Source: a bacterium (lineage in GTDB: Bacteria > Actinomycetota > Acidimicrobiia > Spongiisociales > ZC4RG35). From it: a stretch of 64,000 nucleotides of DNA. The translations under genes were made by a program, and so were the position numbers. Positions 16,298 to 24,801 of this stretch are shown here, piece by piece. Location of the stretch: assembly GCA_028819345.1 (NCBI GenBank), contig JAPPLW010000082.1:23100-87099 (forward strand), in the 5' to 3' direction. The notes beneath the pieces are model-generated. The model saw nothing but the letters and a program-made list of their open reading frames with translations, ran no database searches and had not been told where the DNA came from. Every line of letters begins with the position of its first letter. Position 1 is the first letter of the stretch.

Positions 16298-17108
16298 CGG
16301 GTCCGCTCCCGGTAAGGACCCGGGACTCCGACAGGTAGGCCACCAGCGAGTCCATCCAGTCGCCTCCATAGGTGAGGTGTCCTCCCTCTCCGGAGAGGGT
16401 CGCCTCGATCTCGGTCGGGGACATCCGACTCCCCACATTGGCCAGGTCGGGACCGTAGCGCTGGCGGCCGATCACCTGGTTGGTGTCCGACAGCGTCACG
16501 CCACCCACCCCGGCCAGGGCGGCGAGTTGGGCGTCGGCGACCACGGGACGGACCATCTGGGTGTGGCAGCCGGCGCATCCCTCCGCCAGGTAGACCTCCT
16601 GGCCCTGCAAAGCGGATGCGGTGTAGGGGATCTCCGAGTGCACAGCCCCGCGGCCCGTTCCGGAAAAGGCGGGAAGCACCAGCGTGACGACCAGGCAGAG
16701 GACCAGAAGGGTGGTGGCCCCCAACAGGTACCGGAAGGGCCGGTCGACCCGGCCGGTGAGCACGGGGGGAGGGCCGTCCGCCATCAGAGTTGCGGCAGGG
16801 GCCGCGGGCGCGGCGGGCGCAGGGGTGGCGGGGGCGGGAGACGCGGCCGCGGTCGGGGAGGGCGGCGCCGCGGCAGGAGTGGGAGTCGGTGGAGGCGCGG
16901 CCGGTTCGGGCGGCGGAGGCGCTGCAGTCGGCGCAGGCTCAGGCGCCGGAGCCGAGGAGGGCGGGGGCGCCGAGCCGCCTCCGGCCCAGGCCTGGAGGAC
17001 CTCGTCGACCGAGACGCCCTCTGCCGCAGCCCGCGCCTCGGCGGAGCGCTGCACCAACTCGGCGGGTGCGCCCACCACTTGGGCGGCGGCCTCGAGAAAC
17101 TCGCTCAT
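16290..17108 (-). CDS. CcoO/FixO-like monoheme cytochrome c with docking-like N-terminus
   Basis: 272 aa. Residues 1-45 carry the shared helical element (PAELVQRSAEARAAAEG, VSVDEVLQAWAGGG), then about 60 residues of Ala/Pro linker, one membrane helix (127-147) and a cytochrome domain. CAGCHTQMVRPVVAD (178-192) and GRQRYGPDLANVGSRMSPTE match subunit II of cbb3 oxidases, where a C..CHSQM.RP segment is diagnostic. The motif and linker are not part of ordinary CcoO. It overlaps the CcoN-like gene by 4 nt and the following cytochrome c gene by 8 nt, so the three are co-translated. Confidence 0.85.
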   Translation of the reverse strand: MSEFLEAAAQVVGAPAELVQRSAEARAAAEGVSVDEVLQAWAGGGSAPPPSSAPAPEPAPTAAPPPPEPAAPPPTPTPAAAPPSPTAAASPAPATPAPAAPAAPAATLMADGPPPVLTGRVDRPFRYLLGATTLLVLCLVVTLVLPAFSGTGRGAVHSEIPYTASALQGQEVYLAEGCAGCHTQMVRPVVADAQLAALAGVGGVTLSDTNQVIGRQRYGPDLANVGSRMSPTEIEATLSGEGGHLTYGGDWMDSLVAYLSESRVLTGSGPDE

Positions 17109-18697
17109 TCCTCTTCCCTCGCCTCGGTCAAATCCTCTTCCTCCTCGGAGGAACCATCGGCCGGGACCAGGGTGAAGACCTCCTGGTTGGCGGGGCGCCC
17201 GGAGGTGAAGGTCCGCAGAACGGCCAGGCAGAACGAGATCTGGCCCAGAAGGGTCACCAGTCCCGACAGTATGGACAATCCGAGGAGCAGCGAGGCCAGC
17301 CCCACCAGATCCCCCCAGCCTTCCCCTGTGGGGCTGATCCCTCCGAAAGACCCTCCCGCCCAACCGTACCCGGCAACCAGGCCCGCCCCCACCAGCAGAG
17401 CGGAAGTCAGCCCCACCCCCCAGAACGTGAGACGCAGATGCAGCCGGGCCAGTCCCTGACTCGCCAGGGTGCGGCCGGTGATGGAGGGCAGCGCTTGATA
17501 CGACCAGGCGGCCACCAGAAGCCCTCCCGCCCCGAACAGGGTCGCGTACAGGACCCCGTCCCAGAAGGGGGTCAGCCCAACCACCGCCGCCGCGGACCGG
17601 ACCGTGCCGAAGCTGGTCAGAGCGGCGGTCATCAAGGCGAAGAAGGCGCCGGCCAGGGCGGCGGCCACCACCGGTCGGTCATGCCTCTCCGCCCAGACCT
17701 CCTCGGTGGTCAGAGAGAGGTTGGCGGCGTTTGCCAGGGCCGAGACGGGCAGGGCCAGCGTCATCAGGAAAGCCACGGCCTCCAGCCAATCGGGGACCGG
17801 GCCGAAGACCAACGGGCCGGCGCCCCCCCACGCCGCGGCGAACGCCAGGGACCAGAAGCCCACCCTTGCCAGTTGCCTGCTGGCGAGAGGGTTTCCCGTC
17901 TCCTTCACCAGCGCGTAGTAGGCGAGGCCGATGCCCATACCCACCACCCACAGGTTGGAAAGACCGAATAACGACACCGACTCGGACATGGCGCCCGCCA
18001 TCGCCGAGGGAGCGGGAACAGCCCCCACCAGGTAGAGAAGCGGCAGCCAGACCACCCCGGCCAGGGCGTACCAAAGGGAGACGAAGATGTTGGGCTCCTG
18101 TCGATGGCGAACCGTGGAGACGGTCACCACCATGGGCGCCAACAGGGTGGCCAGAAGCGGCAGGGAGACCCACCATGGCAGTGAGAAGGGACCGGTTCCG
18201 TCCCCTCCGCCCAGCAGCACCACCAGTGCCCCGACCACTGTCACCCCGGCGGTTCCCGCCCCGCCCGCCAGGGCCAGGGCCTCGCCGCGCATCCGGACCC
18301 CGGTGAGCCGGGGCAGGATGTAGTAGACTCCGCCCGCCATGGACAGGGTGAGCCAACCGATCACGGCCAGCAAGAGAGCGATGGGGCGGATGCGGCCGTA
18401 CGAGAAAGGCCCGGTCAGGGTCCCCGGGAAGCGCAGTTCCACCATCCCGGCCACCCATACAATCCCGGCCGCCGCGAGGAAGGCGGTGGAGGCGATGATG
18501 TGCCACTTGGCGGCCGTGTCTCCGGCCAGCCCATCCGACCATGCGGCGTAGCGCCCGACCCGACTGATCGGGCTTCCAGATTGATTATTCTTGGTTGTAC
18601 TCAGAGCGCTACCCCCGGGTGCCCCGGAAACGAAAGGCCTGCCATGAGAGCCGCTCCGAAAGATAGCAAGATTGAAACCACCCTCGGCGCGAGTCAA
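17105..18697 (-). CDS. CcoN-like heme-copper oxidase subunit I homologue lacking metal ligands
   Basis: About 530 aa with a dozen or more membrane helices. The order of segments follows CcoN: YGRIRPIALLLAV (family: GRLRPLHTNAV), LFGLSNLWVVG (family: YGHNAVGF), FWSLAFAAAWGGAGPLVFGP (family: W.GPHHLHY), WDGVLYATLFGAGG (family: T.GHVHAGALGW) and LARLHLRLTFWGVG. In each case the heme b, heme b3 or copper histidine is replaced (A107, L246, G/P 295-296, V382, Y384). It therefore cannot bind the usual cofactors and is likely structural. Start uncertain: TTG 18697 is the longest; CTG 18604 with GGGGGT upstream is plausible. Confidence 0.8.
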   Translation of the reverse strand: MTRAEGGFNLAIFRSGSHGRPFVSGAPGGSALSTTKNNQSGSPISRVGRYAAWSDGLAGDTAAKWHIIASTAFLAAAGIVWVAGMVELRFPGTLTGPFSYGRIRPIALLLAVIGWLTLSMAGGVYYILPRLTGVRMRGEALALAGGAGTAGVTVVGALVVLLGGGDGTGPFSLPWWVSLPLLATLLAPMVVTVSTVRHRQEPNIFVSLWYALAGVVWLPLLYLVGAVPAPSAMAGAMSESVSLFGLSNLWVVGMGIGLAYYALVKETGNPLASRQLARVGFWSLAFAAAWGGAGPLVFGPVPDWLEAVAFLMTLALPVSALANAANLSLTTEEVWAERHDRPVVAAALAGAFFALMTAALTSFGTVRSAAAVVGLTPFWDGVLYATLFGAGGLLVAAWSYQALPSITGRTLASQGLARLHLRLTFWGVGLTSALLVGAGLVAGYGWAGGSFGGISPTGEGWGDLVGLASLLLGLSILSGLVTLLGQISFCLAVLRTFTSGRPANQEVFTLVPADGSSEEEEDLTEAREEE

Positions 18698-18747
18698 CGC
18701 CGGGTGACGGGAGCGGATCGGCTGTGATGGCCGGAATCGTCATAACT

Positions 18748-18775
18748 TTGTTTGAAACCCGCCCCGGTGTAAAAA
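18748..18775 (+). promoter_or_regulatory. putative promoter of the bc-complex operon
   Basis: TTGTTT and TAAAAA are separated by 16 nt in an AT-rich patch of an otherwise GC-rich divergent gap, about 38 nt before the ATG at 18813. Confidence 0.4.
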
Positions 18776-18812
18776 TAGGAATGGTTCGACCCCGGAAGGC
18801 CATCTGGTAGAG

Positions 18813-19442
18813 ATGCACCGCATCGCCGCTATAAACGACCGAACACGGATCCTCATCGGGTCGTCGTCGTTGCTCGTAGGCACGGGGCTCATGGCCGTGG
18901 CGGTGCTCTGGGTCCACTACTCCGCGCTGCCCCAGACAGAGATCGTCAACGGGGTGTCCACGGCGGTGGTGGTGGACTATTTCAACTGGATACCCAGGGG
19001 CTGGTTCTGGAAGAGCATCGGGTACCTCGCTGCGCTGGGGGCCTCCCAGATGATGCTCCTGGGCGCGGCCCTCCTGTGGGTGCTGAACCAGAGGATGACC
19101 TGGGCCCGGGCCTCCTTCGCCGCGTTCCTGATCTGGATAGAGCTGGTGCTGGTGTTCGGGATCGTTCCCTCCGAGTGGCTCAACCTCTCCCAGACCGACC
19201 TCGACTGGTCGAGCCAGCGGATCGCCTTCAGCATCCCGCCGTTCCTGATGCTGGGCAACGACGTCGCGATCAGTTGGGCCGCCATCAAGGACTCCATATC
19301 CGGCGCCTACAACCTGGGCACCCTGGCGGGCGCCGGCGTTGTCGCCTACCTGCTGCAGCAGATCTACAAGCCGCCCAAGAAGCGCGCCGCAGCCGCCCGG
19401 ACCTCCCCGTACGGTCGCCCGCTTGTGAAAGGGGATGGCTGA
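18813..19442 (+). CDS. membrane protein of unknown function heading the bc-complex operon
   Basis: 209 aa with about four hydrophobic helices (near residues 14-34, 64-88, 97-118 and 161-182), aromatic loop residues (WIPRGWFWKS) and a basic C-terminal tail (YKPPKKRAAAARTSPYG). No heme motif or known domain is recognised. It heads the rightward operon and its stop overlaps the ferredoxin start by 1 nt (TGATG), so it probably belongs to the same complex, perhaps as a membrane anchor for the ferredoxin. This is inferred from position only. Confidence 0.7.
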   Translation: MHRIAAINDRTRILIGSSSLLVGTGLMAVAVLWVHYSALPQTEIVNGVSTAVVVDYFNWIPRGWFWKSIGYLAALGASQMMLLGAALLWVLNQRMTWARASFAAFLIWIELVLVFGIVPSEWLNLSQTDLDWSSQRIAFSIPPFLMLGNDVAISWAAIKDSISGAYNLGTLAGAGVVAYLLQQIYKPPKKRAAAARTSPYGRPLVKGDG

Positions 19443-19891
19443 TGCCCCGCGGAGTTGTGGATGAGACCCCTCCGTTCCGCGACGACTACCAACTCGCGCT
19501 GGTGGAAAACGACTTCTATGCGGGAAAGATCCGTCCCAAACAGTTCCTCCACATCGACCAGTCCGAGTGCATCATCTGCGAGGGCTGCGTGGACATCTGC
19601 CCGTGGAAGTGCATCTTCTATCTGTCCATGGAGGCCATCGACGAGGCGGTCAACGTCGACGACCCGAGGGAGGACACCACCAACTACGGTTTCTTCGTCG
19701 TGGACGAGAACGAGTGCACCCGATGCGCCCTGTGCATCGACCGGTGCCCCACCGGCGTCATCTCCCTCGGTAAGTTCGAAGGGTCCCTGGCCGCCCAGGC
19801 TGAGGAGATGGGACTCAACCAGGCGCCGTGGGAGGTCGACACCGGCCAGAGGGACTTCAAGCACGGGTACACCTACGGAATGCGCTGGTAA
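19442..19891 (+). CDS. two-cluster [4Fe-4S] ferredoxin-type subunit
   Basis: 149 aa. Two binding motifs are complete: CIICEGCVDICPWKC (about residues 42-56) and CTRCALCIDRCPTG (about residues 92-105), separated by an unusual 35-residue insert rich in acidic residues. N- and C-terminal extensions (DYQLALVENDFYAGKIRPKQ; FKHGYTYGMRW) suggest a fixed subunit rather than a soluble carrier. No signal peptide, so it faces the cytoplasm. It lies between two bc-complex membrane genes, 9 nt upstream of cytochrome b, and may pass electrons to or from the quinone site on the cytoplasmic side. Confidence 0.88.
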   Translation: MPRGVVDETPPFRDDYQLALVENDFYAGKIRPKQFLHIDQSECIICEGCVDICPWKCIFYLSMEAIDEAVNVDDPREDTTNYGFFVVDENECTRCALCIDRCPTGVISLGKFEGSLAAQAEEMGLNQAPWEVDTGQRDFKHGYTYGMRW

Positions 19892-19900
19892 GGAGAGAGT

Positions 19901-20689
19901 GTGAGCTCACGTAACGGCATTCACGGTCTGCTGACCAAGGCCCGCACCCATGCGACCGACATGATGGGACGGATGTGGTCGGGCCAGTTCATGGACTCGA
20001 TGCTCCGACCGGGATCGCCCTTCAAGAAGGGCTACACCGACACCCCCCGCAACCGGTCCTACGTGATCATGAACAACGTGCTCTACCACCTCCACCCGGT
20101 GAAGGTGAAGCGTCACGGCGTGAAGCTCTCCTACACCCTGTGCCTGGGAGGATTGAGCTTCTTCCTCTTCATTCTCCTGACCGTCACCGGCATCTTCCTG
20201 ATGTTCTACTACGCCCCCACCGCCGAACGGGCCTACATCGACGTGCAGGCGCTGTCGACCGACATCGCCTTCGGCTCCCTCATGAGGAACATGCACCGCT
20301 GGGGCGCCCACCTGATGGTCCTCACCGTGTTCCTCCACATGTCGAGGGTCTTCTATCACGGCGCCTACAAGCCTCCCCGGGAGTTCAACTGGGTGGTGGG
20401 CGTGATCCTGTTGCTCCTGACCCTCCTCCTCTCCTTCACCGGCTATCTGCTCCCCTGGGACCAACTGGCCCTGTGGGCGGTCACGGTGGGAACCAACATG
20501 GCCGGCTTCGTCCCGGTGATCGGCGCGCAGGTGAAATTCGCCCTTTTGGGCGGGGTGGAGGTGACGGCGGGGACGCTCCTGCGATGGTATGTGCTCCATG
20601 TGCTATTCCTGCCGTTCATCATCGTGATCTTCCTGGCGGTCCACTTCTGGAGAGTCCGCAAGGACGGCGGCATCTCCGGACCCCTATAA
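19901..20689 (+). CDS. qcrB: cytochrome b, N-terminal (b6-like) subunit of a menaquinol bc complex
   Basis: 262 aa, four membrane helices. Heme b ligands are visible in helix B ([11 protein letters not shown] and [11 protein letters not shown]) and helix D ([10 protein letters not shown] and [12 protein letters not shown]). The loop [11 protein letters not shown] and the [12 protein letters not shown] segment near the Qo site are standard. The C-terminal half of cytochrome b is encoded separately by the next gene, as in b6f-type and many menaquinol complexes. GTG 19901 has a strong AAGGAG ribosome site. An N-terminal extension of about 75 residues precedes the first helix. Confidence 0.92.
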   Translation: MSSRNGIHGLLTKARTHATDMMGRMWSGQFMDSMLRPGSPFKKGYTDTPRNRSYVIMNNVLYHLHPVKVKRHGVKLSYTLCLGGLSFFLFILLTVTGIFLMFYYAPTAERAYIDVQALSTDIAFGSLMRNMHRWGAHLMVLTVFLHMSRVFYHGAYKPPREFNWVVGVILLLLTLLLSFTGYLLPWDQLALWAVTVGTNMAGFVPVIGAQVKFALLGGVEVTAGTLLRWYVLHVLFLPFIIVIFLAVHFWRVRKDGGISGPL

Positions 20690-20709
20690 GCCGTGCGAGG
20701 TAAGCGTTA

Positions 20710-21648
20710 GTGCCTGAGATCCCCGAAGAACTCCTGAGGCGTTCCGCCGAAGCGAAGGCCAAGGCGCTGGGCCTGCCCGTGGAACAGGTCCTTGCCGAGA
20801 TGCGCGGAGAAGCCCCGGTCGCCGAGGTCCCGGCCGAGTCGGTGGACGTGCCCCGCCCGACCTTCGTTCCCAGCCCTCCCCCGCCTTCCGTCCCCGAAAT
20901 CCCGCCCGAACCCCAGCCGCCCGACCCGGCCTCCGCCCCGCCTCCGGCCATCACCGCCGTGGCTGAGACCCCACCCGCCGCGGCGGAAGGACCTGCTCCC
21001 GCGGTGGAGGAACCGGCCCCCGCCGCCCCGGAGGTCCCCGACAACGGCGCAGGGAACGGCCGGCTGGCTGCCACCGTCTCGGTCCGACCGTCCGTGCCCC
21101 CGGCCGGCGTGCCGGAGGGGGTGCGCCACCAGCGATTGCTCACGGTGGTCAAGGCCCGGGCGATCCAGCAGGTCAAGGCCGACCCCACCGACAAGGTGAA
21201 CACCTGGCCTCATTTGATGATCGCCGAGTTCACCGCCCTCCTGGCGATGACCGCCTTCCTTCTGGTCCTCTCCACCATTCTCCAGGCGCCCCTGCTGGAG
21301 GCGGCCAACTTCAACGCCACTCCCAACCCCTCCAAGGCCCCCTGGTACTTCCTGGGTCTCCAGGAGATGCTCTCCTATTTCGATCCGCAGATCGCCGGGG
21401 TGACCGTGCCCACCGTGATCGGGATCGTGGGATTCATGATGATTCCCTACATCGACCGCAATCCGTCCACCCGTCCCTCGGACCGCAAGCTCGCCATCAT
21501 GCTGTTCACCATCTTCCTGGCGGGATCGGCGACTCTCACCATCCTGGGAGTGCTCTTCCGGGGCCCGGGATTCAACTTCGCCTATCCGTGGGTTGACGGG
21601 GTGTTCTTCGACGACCTCAAAGACTGGGTCGACTTCGGTGGCCACTGA
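20710..21648 (+). CDS. cytochrome b C-terminal (subunit IV-like) protein with docking-like N-terminus
   Basis: 312 aa. Residues 1-32 hold the element PEELLRRSAEAKAKALGLPV with EQVLAEM, shared with the two leftward cytochromes. A Pro/Ala linker of about 100 residues follows, then three membrane helices (about 176-198, 233-252, 262-285). The Qo signature reads APWYFLGLQEMLSYFDP, the variant of PEWY found in menaquinol-oxidising complexes. The GTG start has only a weak ribosome site. Ordinary subunit IV lacks the motif and linker, so they are an added tether. The gene is 20 nt after the b6-like gene. Confidence 0.9.
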   Translation: MPEIPEELLRRSAEAKAKALGLPVEQVLAEMRGEAPVAEVPAESVDVPRPTFVPSPPPPSVPEIPPEPQPPDPASAPPPAITAVAETPPAAAEGPAPAVEEPAPAAPEVPDNGAGNGRLAATVSVRPSVPPAGVPEGVRHQRLLTVVKARAIQQVKADPTDKVNTWPHLMIAEFTALLAMTAFLLVLSTILQAPLLEAANFNATPNPSKAPWYFLGLQEMLSYFDPQIAGVTVPTVIGIVGFMMIPYIDRNPSTRPSDRKLAIMLFTIFLAGSATLTILGVLFRGPGFNFAYPWVDGVFFDDLKDWVDFGGH

Positions 21649-21670
21649 TGGCGGCTAGGCGGATCGTCTG

Positions 21671-22537
21671 ATGGGCGGCGTCGAGCTGATCATCATCGGT
21701 GTGGCCGCGGTGGCGATCGCCGCGGCGGTGGGAGCGTTCACCATCGCCTTCCGCCGAGCCGAGCCCGACTCGGCCTCCCTCTGGCCCAAACGGCTGGAGC
21801 GCCGGGCGCGCCTTGCCGACCGTTCCACCCCGACCATGGACGTCGTGGTGGAGTCCCCGCCCGAGGCCGAGGAGACGCCCGATGAGGTCGAGGAGGTGGC
21901 GGCCGCCGTCGAAGAGGTGGCGGCCGAGGAGGTGCTGGCGCCCATAACCGAGACCCAGGTGATCGTGGAGGCCTCCCCCGAGGAGGTGGGAGTCACCCGC
22001 CGCCAGTTCTTCAACCGCTCTTTGGCCGCCATGTCGGTGGCGTGGTTCGGCATCATGGGAATCGAGATCCTGGCCTTCTTGTGGCCGAAGATAAGCGGCG
22101 GCTTCGGCAGCGACGTGGACGCGGGGAACGCCGCCGACATCGTGCCGGAGATGACCGACGCGGCCGGTCTCATCACACCGGCCTTCATCCCCGACGCGCG
22201 GGCCTACGTGGTACCGGCGCCTGTCAAGATGAGCGAGCAGTTCGCCGGCAAGGACGTCGAGGCCGGAGGGCTCATGGCCCTCTACCAACGTTGCGTCCAC
22301 CTGGGATGCCGTGTCCCCTGGTGTGACGACTCCCAGGGATTCGAGTGCCCGTGCCACGGATCCAAGTACAACTCGATCGGAGAGTATTTCGCCGGGCCCG
22401 CCCCCCGGAACCTGGACCGGTTCGCGGTCCACATCTCCGAGGACGGGCGGTTGATTATCAGGACCGGAGTGATCGTGGAGTCTCCCCGAGCGATCGCCCA
22501 GTCCGTGTCGTATCCGCAAGGCCCCTCCTGCATTTAG
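21671..22537 (+). CDS. qcrA: Rieske iron-sulfur subunit of the bc complex
   Basis: 288 aa. An N-terminal membrane helix (4-25) is followed by an acidic Glu/Ala/Val linker (about 65-105), a twin-arginine-like TRRQFFNRS and a second membrane helix. The Rieske [2Fe-2S] domain has [10 protein letters not shown] and [14 protein letters not shown], giving both Cys-His pairs and a bridging disulfide. It takes an electron from menaquinol at the Qo site and hands it to cytochrome c. It starts 22 nt after the cytochrome b gene and is 7 nt from the next one. Confidence 0.93.
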   Translation: MGGVELIIIGVAAVAIAAAVGAFTIAFRRAEPDSASLWPKRLERRARLADRSTPTMDVVVESPPEAEETPDEVEEVAAAVEEVAAEEVLAPITETQVIVEASPEEVGVTRRQFFNRSLAAMSVAWFGIMGIEILAFLWPKISGGFGSDVDAGNAADIVPEMTDAAGLITPAFIPDARAYVVPAPVKMSEQFAGKDVEAGGLMALYQRCVHLGCRVPWCDDSQGFECPCHGSKYNSIGEYFAGPAPRNLDRFAVHISEDGRLIIRTGVIVESPRAIAQSVSYPQGPSCI

Positions 22538-22544
22538 GGAAGTA

Positions 22545-24251
22545 ATGGACTCCACGCTGGTAATCACCCTGGTGCTGGTAGGGGCGGTGATCTGGCTCTC
22601 CTTCCTGGGAGTGGCCGCCCTCAGGTCCCGCCGCCGGGAGGGAATCCCTCCCAACCAGGTGCCGGGAATCACCGACGATGCCCTCGAGACCCGCCGGCTG
22701 GAGCGCATCCAGCAGGGGGCGGTGCTCCTCTCGGCCTTCCTGGCGGTCGGCCTGGCGGTGTACTACCTGAGCGAGACCGACCGTCAGTTGGGTTTCGTCG
22801 ACCAGTTCCACGAGGAGTCGGTGGAGCGGGGCGCGGCGTTGGTGGGCCCCGGCGAGGCCGACTGCTGGAGCTGCCACGGACCCAACGGGGTGGGTGGCGT
22901 GGCCAGCTACGTGGAGAAGCGGACCGGGGTGAGCGTGTCCTGGGCGGCCCCGGCCCTCAACGACATCTTCTTCCGCTATGACCGGGACATCATCTCCTAC
23001 TGGGTGACCTACGGACGGGGCAACAGTCCCATGCCTCCCTGGGGAACGGTGGGAGGGGGCCCCATGAACGAGCAGCAGGTGCAGGACATCGTCAACTACC
23101 TGGAGAGCATCCAGATCCCCCAGCAGGAGGCCCTCCGCAAGACCGACGGGATCGTGGTAGGCCAGCTGAGCACCCTGGAGAACGCCGACCAGGCTCTGGA
23201 GAGGGCCATCGTCGAGCAGCGCCAATTGATCGCCGACATAGCAGACGCCCCGCGTCACGCCGAGACCCTGGCTGACCTGGTAGCCCTGGCCAAGCGGGCC
23301 CTCGAGCTGTCGGACCGGGGAATCGACCGGGACGGCGACAACCTGTCCGACATCTCCGAGACGACCATCTCCGAGCTGACCGCCACGGCCGCCTCCCTGT
23401 TCGACTTCTCCGAGATCGAGGCGTGGACCTTCGATCCCCAGAATCCCGCCACCGACGGCCGGCCCGACGCGGACGTCGCCGACCACGCCATCTCGGTCCT
23501 GGAGTCGCTGGTGCCCCGGGCGCCGATCCTCGAGTTGCGCATGGAGTCCATCAGAGCGGCGTTGGCGGCCGAGGACGAGGTGGACACCGATGGAGACGGC
23601 CTGTCGGACCGGGCCGAGAGGGTGATCACCGCCGAGTTGGCCGCATCCCGGACCGCACTGCGCCCCAACACCCTGACCGTGGTCAACCTGGACCCAGAGC
23701 GCGCTTCTTCCGGCGGGGGAATCAGCGACGACCAGGCAGCCGCCACCGCCATCTCCGGCATGGAGGCTGCTTCCATTAACCTGACCGTGCGGACCGAGAA
23801 CGCCGAGAGGTTGCTCGGACCGGCCCGGGCCGGTCTCGAGGAACTGCTGGACGCCCAGGTCGAACGCAAATGGGAGATATCTGTGGAGGGGGTGGCGCAC
23901 GCCGCCTTCTTCGGCGACATCGATCGCGCCGAGCGGGCGGTGGGGGTGTTCACCGGCTACTGCGCCCGCTGCCACACCTCGGGCTGGTCGGCGGGGACTC
24001 CGTATGCGGCCCAGCCCGGATCGGGAGGGTTCGGGCCGGCGGTGTGGAAGGGCAGGCCGCGGGTACAGTTCATTTTCAAGGAGGACCTCCGCGACTTTCT
24101 GCTGGTGGGAGCGGTGGCCGACCAACCCTACGGGGTGAGCGGCTTCGGGAACGGGCAGATGCCCGCCTTCGGAGCGGTGCTGTCAAGCGACGACCTGGAC
24201 CTCTTGGTGGACTACCTTTGGGCAGGCGACCTCAACGGCAAGGGGAACTGA
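22545..24251 (+). CDS. large two-heme cytochrome c with Ca-loop-like insert
   Basis: 568 aa, anchored by an N-terminal hairpin of two helices (about 4-24 and 57-75). Heme c motifs are CWSCHG (107-112) and CARCHT (about 473-478), with candidate Met ligands in NSPMPPWG and NGQMPAFG. Between them lie about 350 residues, mainly helical, carrying two DxDxDxxxD calcium-loop motifs, DRDGDNLSD (about 262) and DTDGDGLSD (about 347). This corresponds to the cytochrome c component of a bcc-type complex (QcrC role), but the spacing and insert are not those of known QcrC. Followed by a small membrane gene 3 nt later. Confidence 0.87.
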   Translation: MDSTLVITLVLVGAVIWLSFLGVAALRSRRREGIPPNQVPGITDDALETRRLERIQQGAVLLSAFLAVGLAVYYLSETDRQLGFVDQFHEESVERGAALVGPGEADCWSCHGPNGVGGVASYVEKRTGVSVSWAAPALNDIFFRYDRDIISYWVTYGRGNSPMPPWGTVGGGPMNEQQVQDIVNYLESIQIPQQEALRKTDGIVVGQLSTLENADQALERAIVEQRQLIADIADAPRHAETLADLVALAKRALELSDRGIDRDGDNLSDISETTISELTATAASLFDFSEIEAWTFDPQNPATDGRPDADVADHAISVLESLVPRAPILELRMESIRAALAAEDEVDTDGDGLSDRAERVITAELAASRTALRPNTLTVVNLDPERASSGGGISDDQAAATAISGMEAASINLTVRTENAERLLGPARAGLEELLDAQVERKWEISVEGVAHAAFFGDIDRAERAVGVFTGYCARCHTSGWSAGTPYAAQPGSGGFGPAVWKGRPRVQFIFKEDLRDFLLVGAVADQPYGVSGFGNGQMPAFGAVLSSDDLDLLVDYLWAGDLNGKGN

Positions 24252-24254
24252 GCC

Positions 24255-24614
24255 ATGCGTGAACTGTTTCGATCCCTGCTGTCGGCAAACCTCTTCGTCA
24301 CCGGCGTCATCCTCTTCCTGACCTCGATCCTGGTCTTCTACGGCACGGTCTACCTGCTGAACTACACCAACCTGGGGAAAAAACTGGCCTTCCTGGTGAC
24401 CGGAGCGGGCACCGCCGCCTGGATGACCATCGGCAGCCTGCTCTTCGTCCTCTACGCTCCCCGCGGTCCCCGGCCCGTGAACATAGAGGGACTCAACGCC
24501 TTCGAGGTGCGCATCATCCCCATCACCTTCATGGTGGTCTCGGCGGTGGTGTTCATCGGCTTCCTCGTGGCTCTCCACCAATACGAAGAAGCCCGCGAGA
24601 AAGCCGATCTCTGA
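24255..24614 (+). CDS. small membrane protein closing the bc-complex operon
   Basis: 119 aa with three predicted helices (about 11-36, 44-68 and 87-107), a cytoplasmic-looking charged C-terminus (YEEAREKADL) and no cofactor motif. It begins 3 nt after the cytochrome c gene and is certainly co-transcribed. Family not recognised; an accessory subunit of the bc complex is the simplest reading. A short hairpin follows the stop. Confidence 0.75.
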   Translation: MRELFRSLLSANLFVTGVILFLTSILVFYGTVYLLNYTNLGKKLAFLVTGAGTAAWMTIGSLLFVLYAPRGPRPVNIEGLNAFEVRIIPITFMVVSAVVFIGFLVALHQYEEAREKADL

Positions 24615-24634
24615 CTCAACCCAAGGGACACCTG

Positions 24635-24659
24635 CGCCCTGATCACCTCACCAGGGGCG
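24635..24659 (+). terminator. weak hairpin after the bc operon
   Basis: CGCCCTG and CAGGGGCG form a stem with one bulge and a 10-nt loop shortly after the last stop. No T-run follows, so termination is only possible. Confidence 0.3.
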
Positions 24660-24801
24660 ACCTACCCCGGCGTGACCCTCTTTCGGTCGGACCAGGCAGG
24701 CCAATAGTGATGCTCCAACTTTTCCACGCTCTCCAATAATCTTTGACTGGGGGGTCGCGAATGGATGCCCCACGGTTGAGAGCCAGAAGGAGAGCACTGA
24801 A

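Noticed and set aside
15960..17000. Dense short DNA repeats resembling a tandem or CRISPR-like array
   Set aside because: These are imperfect codon repeats for Ala and Pro in protein linkers; there are no regular spacers and no cas genes.
15600..17459. A 619-residue plus-strand frame rich in Gly/Ala/Arg across the cytochrome genes
   Set aside because: It mirrors the Ala/Pro linkers on the minus strand and contains only low-complexity sequence.
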